Notes: generated by a model from the sequence alone, not told the origin. Positions 48,656-58,079 are shown, counted from the first letter of the stretch. The stretch is 64,000 bases of DNA from Pseudomonas sp. BP8 (GCF_017875955.1 NZ_JAGINK010000001.1:5668501-5732500); one strand, 5' to 3'. A program made the numbers and translations.

Positions 48656-49138
48656 TCAGGGCTCCTGGATGCGTTGCCGCCAGAGGACTCTGTGCGGTGT
48701 TTGGGCTTGATCGGCGTGCAGGGCGTAGACCGCCTCCAGCACATAGCGCCCTCGCTGTTGCTGGCTGACGGCGGTGACTCTGTACAGGGTCACCGCAGTA
48801 CCTGCGGGTAGGTCCGCGGCCCGGGTGCTCGGGCCGAGGTTCTGCAGCAGGAACCAGCCCTGTGCGGCTGTTTGCCAGGCGCCCTGTCGACCGTCAGGTT
48901 GATGCGCGTCTGCTGGCGGCAGGCACCGCTGGCACGCTGTGGGCGGCGCCAGTGCCAGCATTGCCGCGCCGTCGAGCAGGGTCGCTTCGGCCTGCTCCAG
49001 CGCCCGGGCACTGGCCAGCAAATGGCTGGCCATGCGCGTCTGTGCCATGGCCTCGCCCAATGCGGAGGCGGCAAGCAAGCCGAGCAACAGGCTGAGGACC
49101 AAGGCAATCAGCAAGACCATGCCGCGCTCGCGCTTCAT
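48656..49138 (-). CDS. pilX: Type IV minor pilin PilX-like
   Basis: A 160-aa protein starting MKRERG with processing before MVLLIALVLSLLLGLLAASA. It lacks Glu5, which is normal for PilX, and has a PilX-N type segment SALGEAMAQTRMASHLLASA. The rest is variable, with a Cys pair in PTACQRCLPP. PilX, PilW and PilV form the priming complex with PilY1 in other species. Its start overlaps the pilW stop by 4 bp. Confidence 0.85.
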   Translation of the reverse strand: MKRERGMVLLIALVLSLLLGLLAASALGEAMAQTRMASHLLASARALEQAEATLLDGAAMLALAPPTACQRCLPPADAHQPDGRQGAWQTAAQGWFLLQNLGPSTRAADLPAGTAVTLYRVTAVSQQQRGRYVLEAVYALHADQAQTPHRVLWRQRIQEP

Positions 49139-49788
49139 GGCTCAGGCAACCGGTTTCTCAGCGCCACGCTGATTGCATAGTGCTGTTCGATCGAGTGTTG
49201 CGGCTCGAACAAGGTTAGGCGCACATCGACTCGCTCACCCTCGGCAGTCGCAACCCGCGTTGCATTAAAGCTGCGGACATTGTCGATCAAGGCCCGCGCA
49301 GTGCCTCTATCCGACAGACGCAGACTCGAGTCGTGCAGATCATAGGTGAGCCGGCTGATCGGCAAGGCCAGCACCTGCTGATTATCGTTGCGCGGATCTG
49401 CCGTGACCCGCGCCCAGCTGCGGCAATCGGTGAGTACGCTCCAGCGGGGTCTGCTCACACTGCCGGGCAGTTGCCCGACGATCAGGCTCAGGCGCTCACC
49501 GCCTTGGCTTATCAGCAGCGGCTGAGCAAAGACCTCAGCGACCGACGGATCATCAAAGTCGGCGGTTTCCAGGCGCAGGCAGCCAAACATCCCGACCATG
49601 CGAATATCCTGCGCCATGCGCTGCAACACCAGCCGCGCATCCTCCTGCAATTGCGCCACCGCGCCCTGCAGTCGCCAGGCTTGTACGGCCGAGACAAACA
49701 CCTGGCTTGCCGCCGCCAGCAGCATCAGGCCCAACGCCAAGGCCAGCAGCCCTTCCAGCAAACTGAAGCCACGCTGACGCAGGCTCAT
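49135..49788 (-). CDS. pilW: Type IV minor pilin PilW-like
   Basis: A 217-aa prepilin: leader MSLRQRG, then FSLLEGLLALALGLMLLAAA with Glu5, and QLQEDARLVLQRMAQDIRMV followed by GMFGC, the typical PilW pattern. The start at 49788 is the ATG just before SLRQRG and overlaps the pilV stop by 4 bp. The middle part is variable. It acts in the inner membrane and in the pilus tip. Confidence 0.9.
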   Translation of the reverse strand: MSLRQRGFSLLEGLLALALGLMLLAAASQVFVSAVQAWRLQGAVAQLQEDARLVLQRMAQDIRMVGMFGCLRLETADFDDPSVAEVFAQPLLISQGGERLSLIVGQLPGSVSRPRWSVLTDCRSWARVTADPRNDNQQVLALPISRLTYDLHDSSLRLSDRGTARALIDNVRSFNATRVATAEGERVDVRLTLFEPQHSIEQHYAISVALRNRLPEP

Positions 49789-50141
49789 GGCCGGGCCTGC
49801 AAGCTGATGCCTTGATGATGCTGATCGCGCGGGTCTGGCCAATCGACATCCACCACCAGCAACGCGCCCGTATGACGTGCCCTGCCCCGGGCCTGCGCAC
49901 CAAGCGATGCCTGGACCTCACGCTGCCACTGCAGCAGATCAGCCGACTGCAGACCACCCGCCGCCCTCACCCGCTCTACCAGCGCTTGTGCCAGGTGACT
50001 CGCCTGGGTGTCGCGCCGGGCACTGTCGGTGGCCTGCAATGCCCGAATCTGCAACGCGGCGCCGGCGAGCACGCCCAGCGCCAGCACCAGTACCCCCAGC
50101 AGCACCTCCAGCAAAGTCATCCCGCGCTCACCTGTTCGCAT
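49785..50141 (-). CDS. pilV: Type IV minor pilin PilV-like
   Basis: A 118-aa prepilin with leader MRTGERG before MTLLEVLLGVLVLALGVLAG, with Glu5, and AALQIRALQATDSARRDTQA. It is shorter than P. aeruginosa PilV (185 aa), with a reduced globular domain. It is the first gene of the four-pilin operon pilV-pilW-pilX-pilE, all joined by overlaps or one-base gaps, and is divergent from the FimT-like gene across 109 bp. Confidence 0.86.
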   Translation of the reverse strand: MRTGERGMTLLEVLLGVLVLALGVLAGAALQIRALQATDSARRDTQASHLAQALVERVRAAGGLQSADLLQWQREVQASLGAQARGRARHTGALLVVDVDWPDPRDQHHQGISLQARP

Positions 50142-50250
50142 CCATGCGCCTCCAGAGAAACTTCCCGCGACCTGTCAGCAATTGGCCGACTGGACCTCCT
50201 GTCCGTCGTTCTCGAAGCTACAGCGAAGCACTTCCAGGGAGAAATGCACG

Positions 50251-50739
50251 GTGCGGCAACAGGGTGCAACACTGCTACAAATGATGTTGGCGCTGGCCAT
50301 GGCCGCGCTTCTGACACAACTGGGGATGCCGTCCTACGCAGCGTTCAGCGAAGACCTGCACCGCGCCGCAGCGGCCCGCGACCTTATGCAGGCCCTGCGC
50401 AACGCGCGCAGCCATGCCACGCTGCAGCAGCAGCCGGTACGGGTTCAGCCGATAAACGAGGATTGGGGGCAAGGTTGGCGGTTGCTGCTGGCAGACAACG
50501 GCCAGTTGCTGCGCGAGTACCCCTTGCGGCGGGGCTTGAAGATTTTCAGCAACTTCGATGGGGAGGTGAGATTCAGCGCGCAGGGCATTCCCATGCGGGG
50601 TAACGCCTTGCTGGGAGGGCGGCTGGAGATTTGCGGCCAGTCACTCGATGCGCAGCGGCGCCAGGTGATCCTGGCACCCAGTGGCAGGATGCGCCTGAGC
50701 AGCGACGCGGCCGATAAGCCACTGTGCCCAGGCAGCTGA
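50251..50739 (+). CDS. FimT/GspH-like pseudopilin without Glu5
   Basis: A 162-aa protein starting at GTG 50251 (AGGGAG upstream) with VRQQG and then ATLLQMMLALAMAALLTQLG. This is the type III leader pattern, but the residue at +5 is Gln instead of Glu. The globular part (DLMQALRNARSHATLQQQPV, RVQPINEDWGQGWRLLLADN) fits GspH/FimT. A Cys pair (EICGQS and PLCPGS) may form a disulfide. FimT proteins bind DNA in natural transformation; whether this one does is unknown. It diverges from the minor-pilin operon. Confidence 0.83.
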   Translation: MRQQGATLLQMMLALAMAALLTQLGMPSYAAFSEDLHRAAAARDLMQALRNARSHATLQQQPVRVQPINEDWGQGWRLLLADNGQLLREYPLRRGLKIFSNFDGEVRFSAQGIPMRGNALLGGRLEICGQSLDAQRRQVILAPSGRMRLSSDAADKPLCPGS

Positions 50740-50744
50740 CCTGC

Positions 50745-51692
50745 TCAGATCAGCGAGCGCACCCGGAGCTCCTTGGGCATCGAGAAGGTGACATTCTCCT
50801 CGCGTCCATCGAGCTCTTCGGCGCCGCTGGCACCCCACGCCTTGAGCTGGTCGATCACTCCACGCACCAGCACCTCGGGGGCAGAAGCACCCGCCGTGAT
50901 GCCGATCCGGCCGATGCCATCGAACCAGCTTTGCTGCAGGTCTTCGGCACCATCGATCAGGTACGCCGGAGTGCCCATGCGCTCGGCCAGTTCGCGCAGG
51001 CGGTTGGAGTTGGAGCTGTTCGGGCTGCCCACCACCAGGACCACGTCGCACTCGTCAGCCAGTTGCTTGACCGCGTCCTGGCGGTTCTGGGTGGCGTAGC
51101 AGATATCGTCCTTGCGCGGCCCGCCGATATTCGGAAAGCGCGCCCGCAGCGCATCGATGACGCGACTGGTGTCGTCCATCGACAGCGTGGTCTGGGTGAC
51201 GAAGGCCAGGTGATCAGGGTCGCGCACCTGCATGTTGGCAACATCCTCCTCGTCTTCGACTAGGTAGATCGAGCCACCATTACTGGCGTCGTACTGGCCC
51301 ATGGTGCCTTCGACTTCCGGGTGCCCGGCGTGGCCGATCAAAATGCATTCACGACCGTCGCGGCTGTACTTGGCCACTTCGATATGCACCTTGGTGACCA
51401 ATGGGCAGGTCGCGTCGAACACTTTCAGGCCGCGACCGGCCGCTTCCTGGCGCACGGCCTGGGACACGCCATGGGCGCTGAAGATGACGATGACGTCGTC
51501 CGGCACCTGGTCGAGTTCTTCGACGAAGATCGCCCCGCGGTTGCGCAGGTCTTCGACGACGAACTTGTTGTGCACCACTTCATGACGCACATAGATCGGC
51601 GGGCCGAAGACTTCCAACGCACGGTTGACGATCTCGATCGCCCGGTCGACCCCGGCGCAGAAGCCGCGCGGATTGGCGAGTTTGATTTGCAT
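50745..51692 (-). CDS. ispH: 4-hydroxy-3-methylbut-2-enyl diphosphate reductase
   Basis: A 315-aa iron-sulfur enzyme for the last step of the MEP pathway, giving IPP and DMAPP. The three cluster cysteines are in PRGFCAGVDRAIEIV, FDATCPLVTKVHIE and DDICYATQNRQDAV; GHPEVEGTMGQ and SSNSNRLRELAERMG are typical. It ends 6 bp from the convergent FimT-like gene. It is last in the murJ/ribF-ileS-lspA-fkpB-ispH gene block and follows fkpB after 14 bp. Confidence 0.98.
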   Translation of the reverse strand: MQIKLANPRGFCAGVDRAIEIVNRALEVFGPPIYVRHEVVHNKFVVEDLRNRGAIFVEELDQVPDDVIVIFSAHGVSQAVRQEAAGRGLKVFDATCPLVTKVHIEVAKYSRDGRECILIGHAGHPEVEGTMGQYDASNGGSIYLVEDEEDVANMQVRDPDHLAFVTQTTLSMDDTSRVIDALRARFPNIGGPRKDDICYATQNRQDAVKQLADECDVVLVVGSPNSSNSNRLRELAERMGTPAYLIDGAEDLQQSWFDGIGRIGITAGASAPEVLVRGVIDQLKAWGASGAEELDGREENVTFSMPKELRVRSLI

Positions 51693-51706
51693 GCTCGGCT
51701 CCAGGC

Positions 51707-52144
51707 TTACAGGGCCTTCACCTCGAGGATCTCCACCTCGAAGCTGAGGGTCTTGCCCGCCAATGGGTGGTTGAAGTCGATGGTCACCTGGTCGTCGTCG
51801 AAGGCCTTGACCACCCCCGGCAGCTCGGCGTTGGCGGCATCGTTGAAGATCACCAGCAGGCCCTCGGAGAGTTCCATGTCGGCGAACTGCGAACGGGGCA
51901 TCACTTGCACGTTCTGCGGGTTCGGCTGGCCGAAGGCGTTTTCCGGGGCGACGCTGACGGTACGCTTGTCACCGGCCTTGAAGCCGAACAACGCGGCCTC
52001 GAAACCCGGCAGCAGGTTGCCATCACCGACCTTGAACACGGCCGGCGCCTTGTCGAACGTGCTATCGACGGTGTCGCCGTTTTCCAGGTGCAGCGCGAAG
52101 TGCAGGGTGACTTCGCTGTTCTGGCCAATACGGTTCTCAGTCAT
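51707..52144 (-). CDS. fkpB: FKBP-type peptidyl-prolyl isomerase (SlpA)
   Basis: A 145-aa cis-trans prolyl isomerase of the SlyD/SlpA group. The FKBP strands include VTLHFALHLENGDTVDSTFD and FKVGDGNLLPGFEAALFGFK, with the insert-in-flap domain AFGQPNPQNVQVMPRSQFAD and NHPLAGKTLSFEVEILEV at the end. It acts as a folding helper in the cytoplasm. Its start overlaps lspA by 8 bp; the order ileS-lspA-fkpB-ispH is strongly conserved. Confidence 0.95.
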   Translation of the reverse strand: MTENRIGQNSEVTLHFALHLENGDTVDSTFDKAPAVFKVGDGNLLPGFEAALFGFKAGDKRTVSVAPENAFGQPNPQNVQVMPRSQFADMELSEGLLVIFNDAANAELPGVVKAFDDDQVTIDFNHPLAGKTLSFEVEILEVKAL

Positions 52145-52652
52145 GGACAGGCTCCTCGGACTTCTTGCTCTTGAACATATCCAGCGCCAGCATCACCGCA
52201 CCAACGGTGATGGCGCTGTCGGCCACGTTGAAGGCCGGGAAATACCAGCGGTTCTGCCAGTGCACCAGGATGAAGTCGACCACATGGCCAAGCACGACGC
52301 GGTCGTACAGGTTACCCAGCGCACCGCCCAGCACCAAGGCGAGGGCGACGGCCAGCCAGGTCTCGTTGCGCCCCAGGCGCTTGAGCCAGATGACCAGGAC
52401 CGCACTGACCACCAGGGCGATCAGGGCGAACAGCCAGCGCTGCCAGCCGGAGCTGTCGGCGAGGAAGCTGAACGCCGCACCGGTGTTGTAGGCCAGGGTC
52501 CAGCTGAAGTAGTCAGGGATGACCACGATCTGCTGGTACAGGCTCAGCGCGCCCTCGAAGTAGACCTTGGTGGCCTGGTCGACGACCAGTACCACCAGGC
52601 TCAGCCAGAGCCAGGCAAGGCGCCCGAAGCGCCCCGCAACAGGGTTAGGCAT
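52137..52652 (-). CDS. lspA: Lipoprotein signal peptidase II
   Basis: A 171-aa inner-membrane aspartic protease that removes signal peptides from lipidated prolipoproteins such as BamD. It has four helices; the catalytic Asps are in NLYDRVVLGHVVDF and AFNVADSAITVGA, and YNTGAAFSFL is conserved. The start at 52652 (MPNPVAGRFGRL) lies within the last 8 bases of ileS; the earlier in-frame ATG at 52667 is deeper inside ileS. Confidence 0.97.
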   Translation of the reverse strand: MPNPVAGRFGRLAWLWLSLVVLVVDQATKVYFEGALSLYQQIVVIPDYFSWTLAYNTGAAFSFLADSSGWQRWLFALIALVVSAVLVIWLKRLGRNETWLAVALALVLGGALGNLYDRVVLGHVVDFILVHWQNRWYFPAFNVADSAITVGAVMLALDMFKSKKSEEPVHD

Positions 52653-55476
52653 AGTGGCGCACCTCACCGGAACCGCTCAGGTTGTCGACGCAGCGGGCAC
52701 AGATTTCCGGGTGTTCCGGGTTGCTGCCGACGTCGGCACGGAAGTGCCAGCAACGGCCGCACTTGGCGTGGCCAGACTTGACCACCTTGAGCTTGAGGCC
52801 CTCGACTTCGGTAGCCACGGCATCGGCCGGAGCCTGTACGAACGGCGCCACACTGGCAGCGGAGGTGATCAGCACAAAGCGCAGCTCGTCGCCCAGCTTG
52901 GCCAGGTCGGCGCTCAGGCCTTCGTCAGCGAACAGGGTCACTTCGGCCTGCAGGTTGCCACCGATGGCCTTGGCCGCACGCTGGTTCTCCAGTTCCTTGT
53001 TGACCGCAGCCTTGACGGCCATGACCCGATCCCAGTAGGTACGGTCCAGCTCGAAGCCTTCCGGCAGCTCGGCCAGGCCCTGGTACCAGGTGTTGAGCAT
53101 CACCGACTCGTTACGCTCGCCCGGCAGGTACTGCCACAGCTCGTCGGCGGTGAACGCCAGGATCGGCGCGATCCAGCGCACCAGCGCTTCGCTGATGTGG
53201 TACAGCGCGGTCTGGCACGAGCGGCGCGCGACACTGTTGGTGCCGGTGGTGTACTGGCGGTCCTTGATGATGTCGAGGTAGAAGCCGCCCAGCTCCTGCA
53301 CGCAGAAGTTGTGGATCTTCGAGTAGACGTTCCAGAAGCGGTATTCGCTGTAGTGCTCTTCCAGCTCACGCTGCAGCAACAGGGCACGGTCAACCGCCCA
53401 ACGGTCCAGCGCCAGCATGTCTTCGGCCGGCAGCAAGTCACGCGCAGGGTCGAAACCGGACAGGTTCGACAGGAGGAAGCGCGCGGTGTTGCGGATTCGA
53501 CGGTAGGCGTCGGCGCTACGCTGGAGGATCTGGTCGGAGACGGCCATCTCGCCCGAATAGTCGGTGGCCGATACCCACAGGCGCATGATGTCGGCACCCA
53601 GGGTGTCATTGACCTTCTGCGGCTCGATGGTGTTGCCCAGCGACTTGGACATCTTGCGACCGTTCTCGTCCACGGTGAAGCCGTGGGTCAACAGCTCGCG
53701 GTACGGCGCGTGGTTGTCGATCGCGCAGCCGGTCAGCAGCGACGAGTGGAACCAGCCACGGTGCTGGTCGGAGCCTTCCAGGTAGAGGTCGGCGCGCGGG
53801 CCAGTGGCATGGCCGATATCGTGCGAGCCACGCAGCACGTGCCAGTGGGTGGTACCGGAGTCGAACCAGACATCGAGGGTGTCGGTGATCTTGTCGTACT
53901 GGCCGGCTTCGTCACCGAGCAGTTCGGCGGCATCCAGCTTGAACCAGGCCTCGATACCTTCTTGCTCGACACGCTTGGCGACTTCTTCCATCAGCTCTGC
54001 GGTGCGCGGGTGCAGCTCGCCGCTCTGCTTGTCGAGGAAGAACGGGATCGGCACGCCCCAGTTACGCTGACGCGAGATGCACCAGTCTGGGCGGTTGGCG
54101 ATCATCGAGTGCAGGCGCGCCTGGCCCCAGGCCGGAACGAACTTGGTCTCTTCGATGGCCTTGAGGGCACGCTCGCGCAGGGTATCGCCAGCGTCAGGCT
54201 TGCGGTCCATGCCAATGAACCACTGCGCGGTGGCGCGGTAGATCAGCGGCGTCTTGTGGCGCCAGCAGTGCATGTAGCTGTGGCTGATGGTCTCGGTGTG
54301 CAGCAGCGCACCCACTTCCTGCAGCTTGTCGACGATCGCCGGGTTGGCTTTCCAGATGAACTGGCCGCCGAACAGCTCCAGCGACGGCACGTAGACGCCA
54401 TTGCTCTGCACCGGGGTGAGGATCTCGTCGTTGACCATGCCATAACGCTTGCAGGTGACGAAGTCGTCCTCGCCGTAGGCCGGCGCGGAGTGAACCACAC
54501 CAGTACCGGCGCCCAGTTCGACGTAGTCGGCGAGGTAGACCGGCGACAGGCGCTCGTAGAATGGGTGGCGGAAGTTGATCAGTTCCAGCGCCGAACCTGG
54601 CGCGGTGGCCAGCACCGAGCCTTCCAGGTTCCAGCGCTTGAGGCAGGCTTCGACCAGCTCTTCGGCCAGCACCAGCAGACGCTCACCGGTGTCGACCAGG
54701 GCGTAGGTGAACTCCGGATGGACGTTCAGCGCCTGGTTGGCGGGGATGGTCCACGGGGTGGTGGTCCAGATGACGATGGCCGCTGGCTTGGCCAGGCTGG
54801 CCAGACCGAAGGCGCTGGCCAGCTTGTCGGCGTCGGCGATCGGGAAGGCGACGTCGATGGTCTGCGACTTCTTGTCGGCGTACTCGACTTCGGCTTCAGC
54901 CAGGGCCGAACCGCAATCGAAGCACCAGTTGACCGGCTTGAGGCCCTTGAACACGAAACCTTGCTTGACGATTTCGGCCAGCGCGCGGATCTCGCCCGCT
55001 TCGTTGGCGAAGTCCATGGTCTTGTACGGGTTATCCCAGTCGCCCAGCACACCCAGGCGGATGAACTCGGACTTCTGCCCTTCGATCTGCTCGGCGGCAT
55101 AGGCGCGGCACAGCTCGCGGGTCTGGTCCGGGCTCAGGTGCTTGCCATGGGTGACCTCGACCTTGTGCTCGATCGGCAGGCCGTGGCAGTCCCAACCCGG
55201 GACGTACGGCGCGTCGAAACCGGACAGGGTCTTGGAGCGGACAATCATGTCCTTGAGAATCTTGTTCAGCGCATGACCGATGTGGATCTTGCCGTTGGCA
55301 TAGGGCGGGCCGTCGTGCAGGACGAACTTCGGACGATCCTTGCCAATCTCACGCAGTTTCCGGTACAGGCCAATGCTGTCCCAGCGCTGCAGAATCTGCG
55401 GTTCGCGCTGGGGCAGGCCGGCCTTCATCGGGAAGGCGGTGTCCGGAAGGTTTAGCGTGGCTTTGTAGTCGGTCAT
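52645..55476 (-). CDS. ileS: Isoleucyl-tRNA synthetase
   Basis: A 943-aa class I synthetase. The HIGH motif is in YANGKIHIGHALNK; the CP1 editing domain follows (VWTTTPWTIPANQALNVHPE); KMSKS is in NGRKMSKSLGNTIEP; the C-terminal zinc finger is CGRCWHFRADVG with EICARC. Full length, bacterial type, so it should be sensitive to mupirocin. It overlaps ribF by 4 bp and lspA by 8 bp. Confidence 0.98.
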   Translation of the reverse strand: MTDYKATLNLPDTAFPMKAGLPQREPQILQRWDSIGLYRKLREIGKDRPKFVLHDGPPYANGKIHIGHALNKILKDMIVRSKTLSGFDAPYVPGWDCHGLPIEHKVEVTHGKHLSPDQTRELCRAYAAEQIEGQKSEFIRLGVLGDWDNPYKTMDFANEAGEIRALAEIVKQGFVFKGLKPVNWCFDCGSALAEAEVEYADKKSQTIDVAFPIADADKLASAFGLASLAKPAAIVIWTTTPWTIPANQALNVHPEFTYALVDTGERLLVLAEELVEACLKRWNLEGSVLATAPGSALELINFRHPFYERLSPVYLADYVELGAGTGVVHSAPAYGEDDFVTCKRYGMVNDEILTPVQSNGVYVPSLELFGGQFIWKANPAIVDKLQEVGALLHTETISHSYMHCWRHKTPLIYRATAQWFIGMDRKPDAGDTLRERALKAIEETKFVPAWGQARLHSMIANRPDWCISRQRNWGVPIPFFLDKQSGELHPRTAELMEEVAKRVEQEGIEAWFKLDAAELLGDEAGQYDKITDTLDVWFDSGTTHWHVLRGSHDIGHATGPRADLYLEGSDQHRGWFHSSLLTGCAIDNHAPYRELLTHGFTVDENGRKMSKSLGNTIEPQKVNDTLGADIMRLWVSATDYSGEMAVSDQILQRSADAYRRIRNTARFLLSNLSGFDPARDLLPAEDMLALDRWAVDRALLLQRELEEHYSEYRFWNVYSKIHNFCVQELGGFYLDIIKDRQYTTGTNSVARRSCQTALYHISEALVRWIAPILAFTADELWQYLPGERNESVMLNTWYQGLAELPEGFELDRTYWDRVMAVKAAVNKELENQRAAKAIGGNLQAEVTLFADEGLSADLAKLGDELRFVLITSAASVAPFVQAPADAVATEVEGLKLKVVKSGHAKCGRCWHFRADVGSNPEHPEICARCVDNLSGSGEVRHYA

Positions 55477-56423
55477 TTCAGGCTCTTCGTTAGCGGTTGA
55501 GCGTGCCAGTGGGCACGTGCGGCGGCGATGTCCGCGTCGATCGCCGACTTCAGCGCCTCAAGGGAGGCGAATCGCTGCTCTTCGCGCAGCTTTTGGTGGA
55601 ACTCCACCGTCAGACGCCGGCCATACAGGTCGCCGGCAAAATCAAGAAGATGAATCTCCAGGTGAGGACGTCCGTCACCGGCGACGGTGGGACGTACCCC
55701 GATATTGGCAACACCCGGCCAAACCTTGCCGTCGATCTCGGCGCTGGTCAGGTAGACCCCCGAGAGCGGTATGCGGCGCCGCTTGAGCTGGATATTGGCG
55801 GTCGGCGTGCCGAGCTGGCGGGCCAGCTTCTGGCCATGCAGCACGCGACCGGTAATGGTGTAGGGGCGGCCGAGCAAGTGCGCGGCGAGGGCGAAATCGG
55901 CATTGGCCAAGGCCGTACGGACCTTGGTGCTGCTCACCCGCAGGCCATCCTGGACGACGGTGCTGGCGGCCTCGACAGTGAAGCCATACTGCTTGCCGGC
56001 CTCGACCAGAAAGCTGAAATCGCCGGCGCGGTCGCAGCCAAAGCGGAAGTCGTCACCGACCTCGAGGTGGCGTACGCCCAGGCCATCGACCAGGATCGCC
56101 TTGACGAAGGCGTCGGCGCTGAGCTGGCTCAGGCGCTGGTTGAAGGCCAGGCACAACACCCGGTCGATGCCTTCTGCCGCCAGCAGCGCGACCTTGTCGC
56201 GCAGACGCGCCAGGCGGGCCGGGGCTGTGTCCGGGGCGAAGTATTCGCGCGGCTGCGGCTCGAAGATCACCACGCAGGTGGGCAGGCCCAGCTCCTGACC
56301 GCGCTCGCGCAGGCGCGCCAGGATTGCCTGGTGGCCACGGTGAACCCCGTCGAAGTTGCCAATGGTGGCGACACAGCCCCGGTGCTCGGGGCGCAGGTTG
56401 TGAAGACCTCGAACCAGCTGCAT
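55473..56423 (-). CDS. ribF: Bifunctional riboflavin kinase/FAD synthetase
   Basis: A 316-aa enzyme making FMN and FAD. The N-terminal FMN adenylyltransferase domain has ATIGNFDGVHRGHQAILARL and VGDDFRFGCDRAGDF; the C-terminal flavokinase has QLGTPTANIQLKRRRIPLSG and GVANIGVRPTV. The start at 56423 (MQLVRGLHNLRPEHRG) is the family start; the frame extends upstream to 56462. It is followed by ileS with a 4-bp overlap, and preceded by murJ 118 bp upstream. Confidence 0.97.
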   Translation of the reverse strand: MQLVRGLHNLRPEHRGCVATIGNFDGVHRGHQAILARLRERGQELGLPTCVVIFEPQPREYFAPDTAPARLARLRDKVALLAAEGIDRVLCLAFNQRLSQLSADAFVKAILVDGLGVRHLEVGDDFRFGCDRAGDFSFLVEAGKQYGFTVEAASTVVQDGLRVSSTKVRTALANADFALAAHLLGRPYTITGRVLHGQKLARQLGTPTANIQLKRRRIPLSGVYLTSAEIDGKVWPGVANIGVRPTVAGDGRPHLEIHLLDFAGDLYGRRLTVEFHQKLREEQRFASLEALKSAIDADIAAARAHWHAQPLTKSLK

Positions 56424-56540
56424 AACGCGCTTCTTGCTCATAAAGTGGTCGATTATAACCACACCCGGGCGCTGGTGACAGGCAGCAGCGCCACGGGGCG
56501 GCGTGGAATGTGAAAAACCGACGCTTGGCCGGCCATCGCT

Positions 56541-58079
56541 TCAGTGCAGGGCGTTACGGGCAAAGTGCCGCGGGCGGAAACCGCACAGGTACAGGCAACC
56601 AAAATACGTCACCACACCGGCCACGATCAGCGCGCCCAAGCGCAGGAAGCGCTCGAGCATGCTGCCCAGCTCCCAGGCGGGCATGTAATGCATGCCTGCC
56701 AGGAGCACGGCCGACATCAGGCTCACTGCCAGCACCAGCTTGAGCAGGAACATCGTCCAGCCCGGTTGCGGCTGGAACAGGTCCTGGCGGCGCAACCGCC
56801 AGTACAGCAGGCCCGCATTGAGGCAGGCGCCAATACTGATGGCCAGGGCCAGGCCGGCATGCGCCAAGGGGCCGACCAGTACCAGGTTGAGCAGTTGCGT
56901 CGAGATCAGGGTGAAAATCGCGATCTTCACTGGGGTACGGATGTTCTGCTGGGCATAGAAGCCGGGGGCCAGCACCTTGACCAGGATGATTGCCAGCAGG
57001 CCCACCGAATAGGCGATCAGGGCACGCTGGGTCATGGCGGCGTCAAACGCGGTGAACTTGCCGTACTGGAACAGCGCAACGGTCAATGGCTCGGCAAGGA
57101 TCGCCAAGGCCAGGGTGCACGGCAGTACCAGCAGGAAGCACAGGCGCAGGCCCCAGTCGAGGATCCGCGAGTACTCGTGGCGGTCGCGGTTGGCGTAGGT
57201 CTTGGCCAGGGTCGGCAGCAGGATCGTCCCCAGCGCCACGCCGAGCACGCCGGACGGCAGCTCCATCAGACGGTCGGCGTAGTACATCCACGACACCGAG
57301 CCGGCCACCAGAAAGGAGGCGAAGATGGTGTTGATGATCAGCGAGATCTGGCTCACCGAGACGCCGAGAATCGCCGGCAGCATCTGCTTGAGGACCCGCC
57401 ACACCCCGGCGTCGCGCAGGTTCAGTCGTGGCAGCACGAGCATGCCGATCTTCTTCAAGGCCGGCAGCTGGTACAGCAACTGCGCCAGGCCGCCGGCCAG
57501 CACGCCCCAGGCCAGGGCCATGATTGGCGGGTCGAAGTAGGGCGTCAGCAGCACGGCGAAGATGATCATCGCCACGTTGAGCAGGGTCGGCGTGAACGCG
57601 GGTACCGAGAAACGGTTCCAGGTATTGAGGATTGCCCCGGCCAGCGACGACAGCGAGATCAACAATATATAAGGGAAGGTGACCCGCAGCAGGTCGGTGG
57701 TCAGCGCGTATTTTTCGGCATCATCGGCAAAACCCGGCGCGGTCACCCAGACCACCCAAGGCGCCGCAAGAATGCCCAGTGCGGTGACCAACGCCAGGAC
57801 CAGGGTCAGCAAGCCGCTGACATAGGCAATGAAGGTCCGCGTCGCCTCCTCGCCCTGCTGCGTCTTGTACTCGGCCAGGATCGGCACGAACGCCTGCGAG
57901 AATGCGCCTTCGGCGAAGATCCGGCGCAACAGGTTGGGCAGCTTGAAGGCGATGAAGAAGGCGTCGGTGGCCACGCCGGCGCCAAACACGCGCGCCAGGA
58001 TGGTATCGCGGATAAAGCCCAGCACCCGCGAAATCATGGTGATGGAACTGACTGCAGCGAGGGATTTGAGCAGATTCAT
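56541..58079 (-). CDS. murJ: Lipid II flippase MurJ
   Basis: A 512-aa inner-membrane protein with fourteen helices that moves lipid II to the periplasm. MNLLKSLAAVSSITMISRVL begins it, followed by GFIRDTILARVFGAGVATDA and FFIAFKLPNLLRRIFAEGAF, the MurJ signature. The start at 58079 is the conserved N-terminus; the frame is open for another 94 codons upstream but these are not conserved and lie in the promoter region shared with rpsT. Confidence 0.96.
   Translation of the reverse strand: MNLLKSLAAVSSITMISRVLGFIRDTILARVFGAGVATDAFFIAFKLPNLLRRIFAEGAFSQAFVPILAEYKTQQGEEATRTFIAYVSGLLTLVLALVTALGILAAPWVVWVTAPGFADDAEKYALTTDLLRVTFPYILLISLSSLAGAILNTWNRFSVPAFTPTLLNVAMIIFAVLLTPYFDPPIMALAWGVLAGGLAQLLYQLPALKKIGMLVLPRLNLRDAGVWRVLKQMLPAILGVSVSQISLIINTIFASFLVAGSVSWMYYADRLMELPSGVLGVALGTILLPTLAKTYANRDRHEYSRILDWGLRLCFLLVLPCTLALAILAEPLTVALFQYGKFTAFDAAMTQRALIAYSVGLLAIILVKVLAPGFYAQQNIRTPVKIAIFTLISTQLLNLVLVGPLAHAGLALAISIGACLNAGLLYWRLRRQDLFQPQPGWTMFLLKLVLAVSLMSAVLLAGMHYMPAWELGSMLERFLRLGALIVAGVVTYFGCLYLCGFRPRHFARNALH

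Noticed and set aside
52567..55455. 962-codon open frame antisense to ileS
   Set aside because: It lies fully opposite a certain IleS gene with HIGH and KMSKS motifs; its protein has no family features and reflects GC-rich codon bias.
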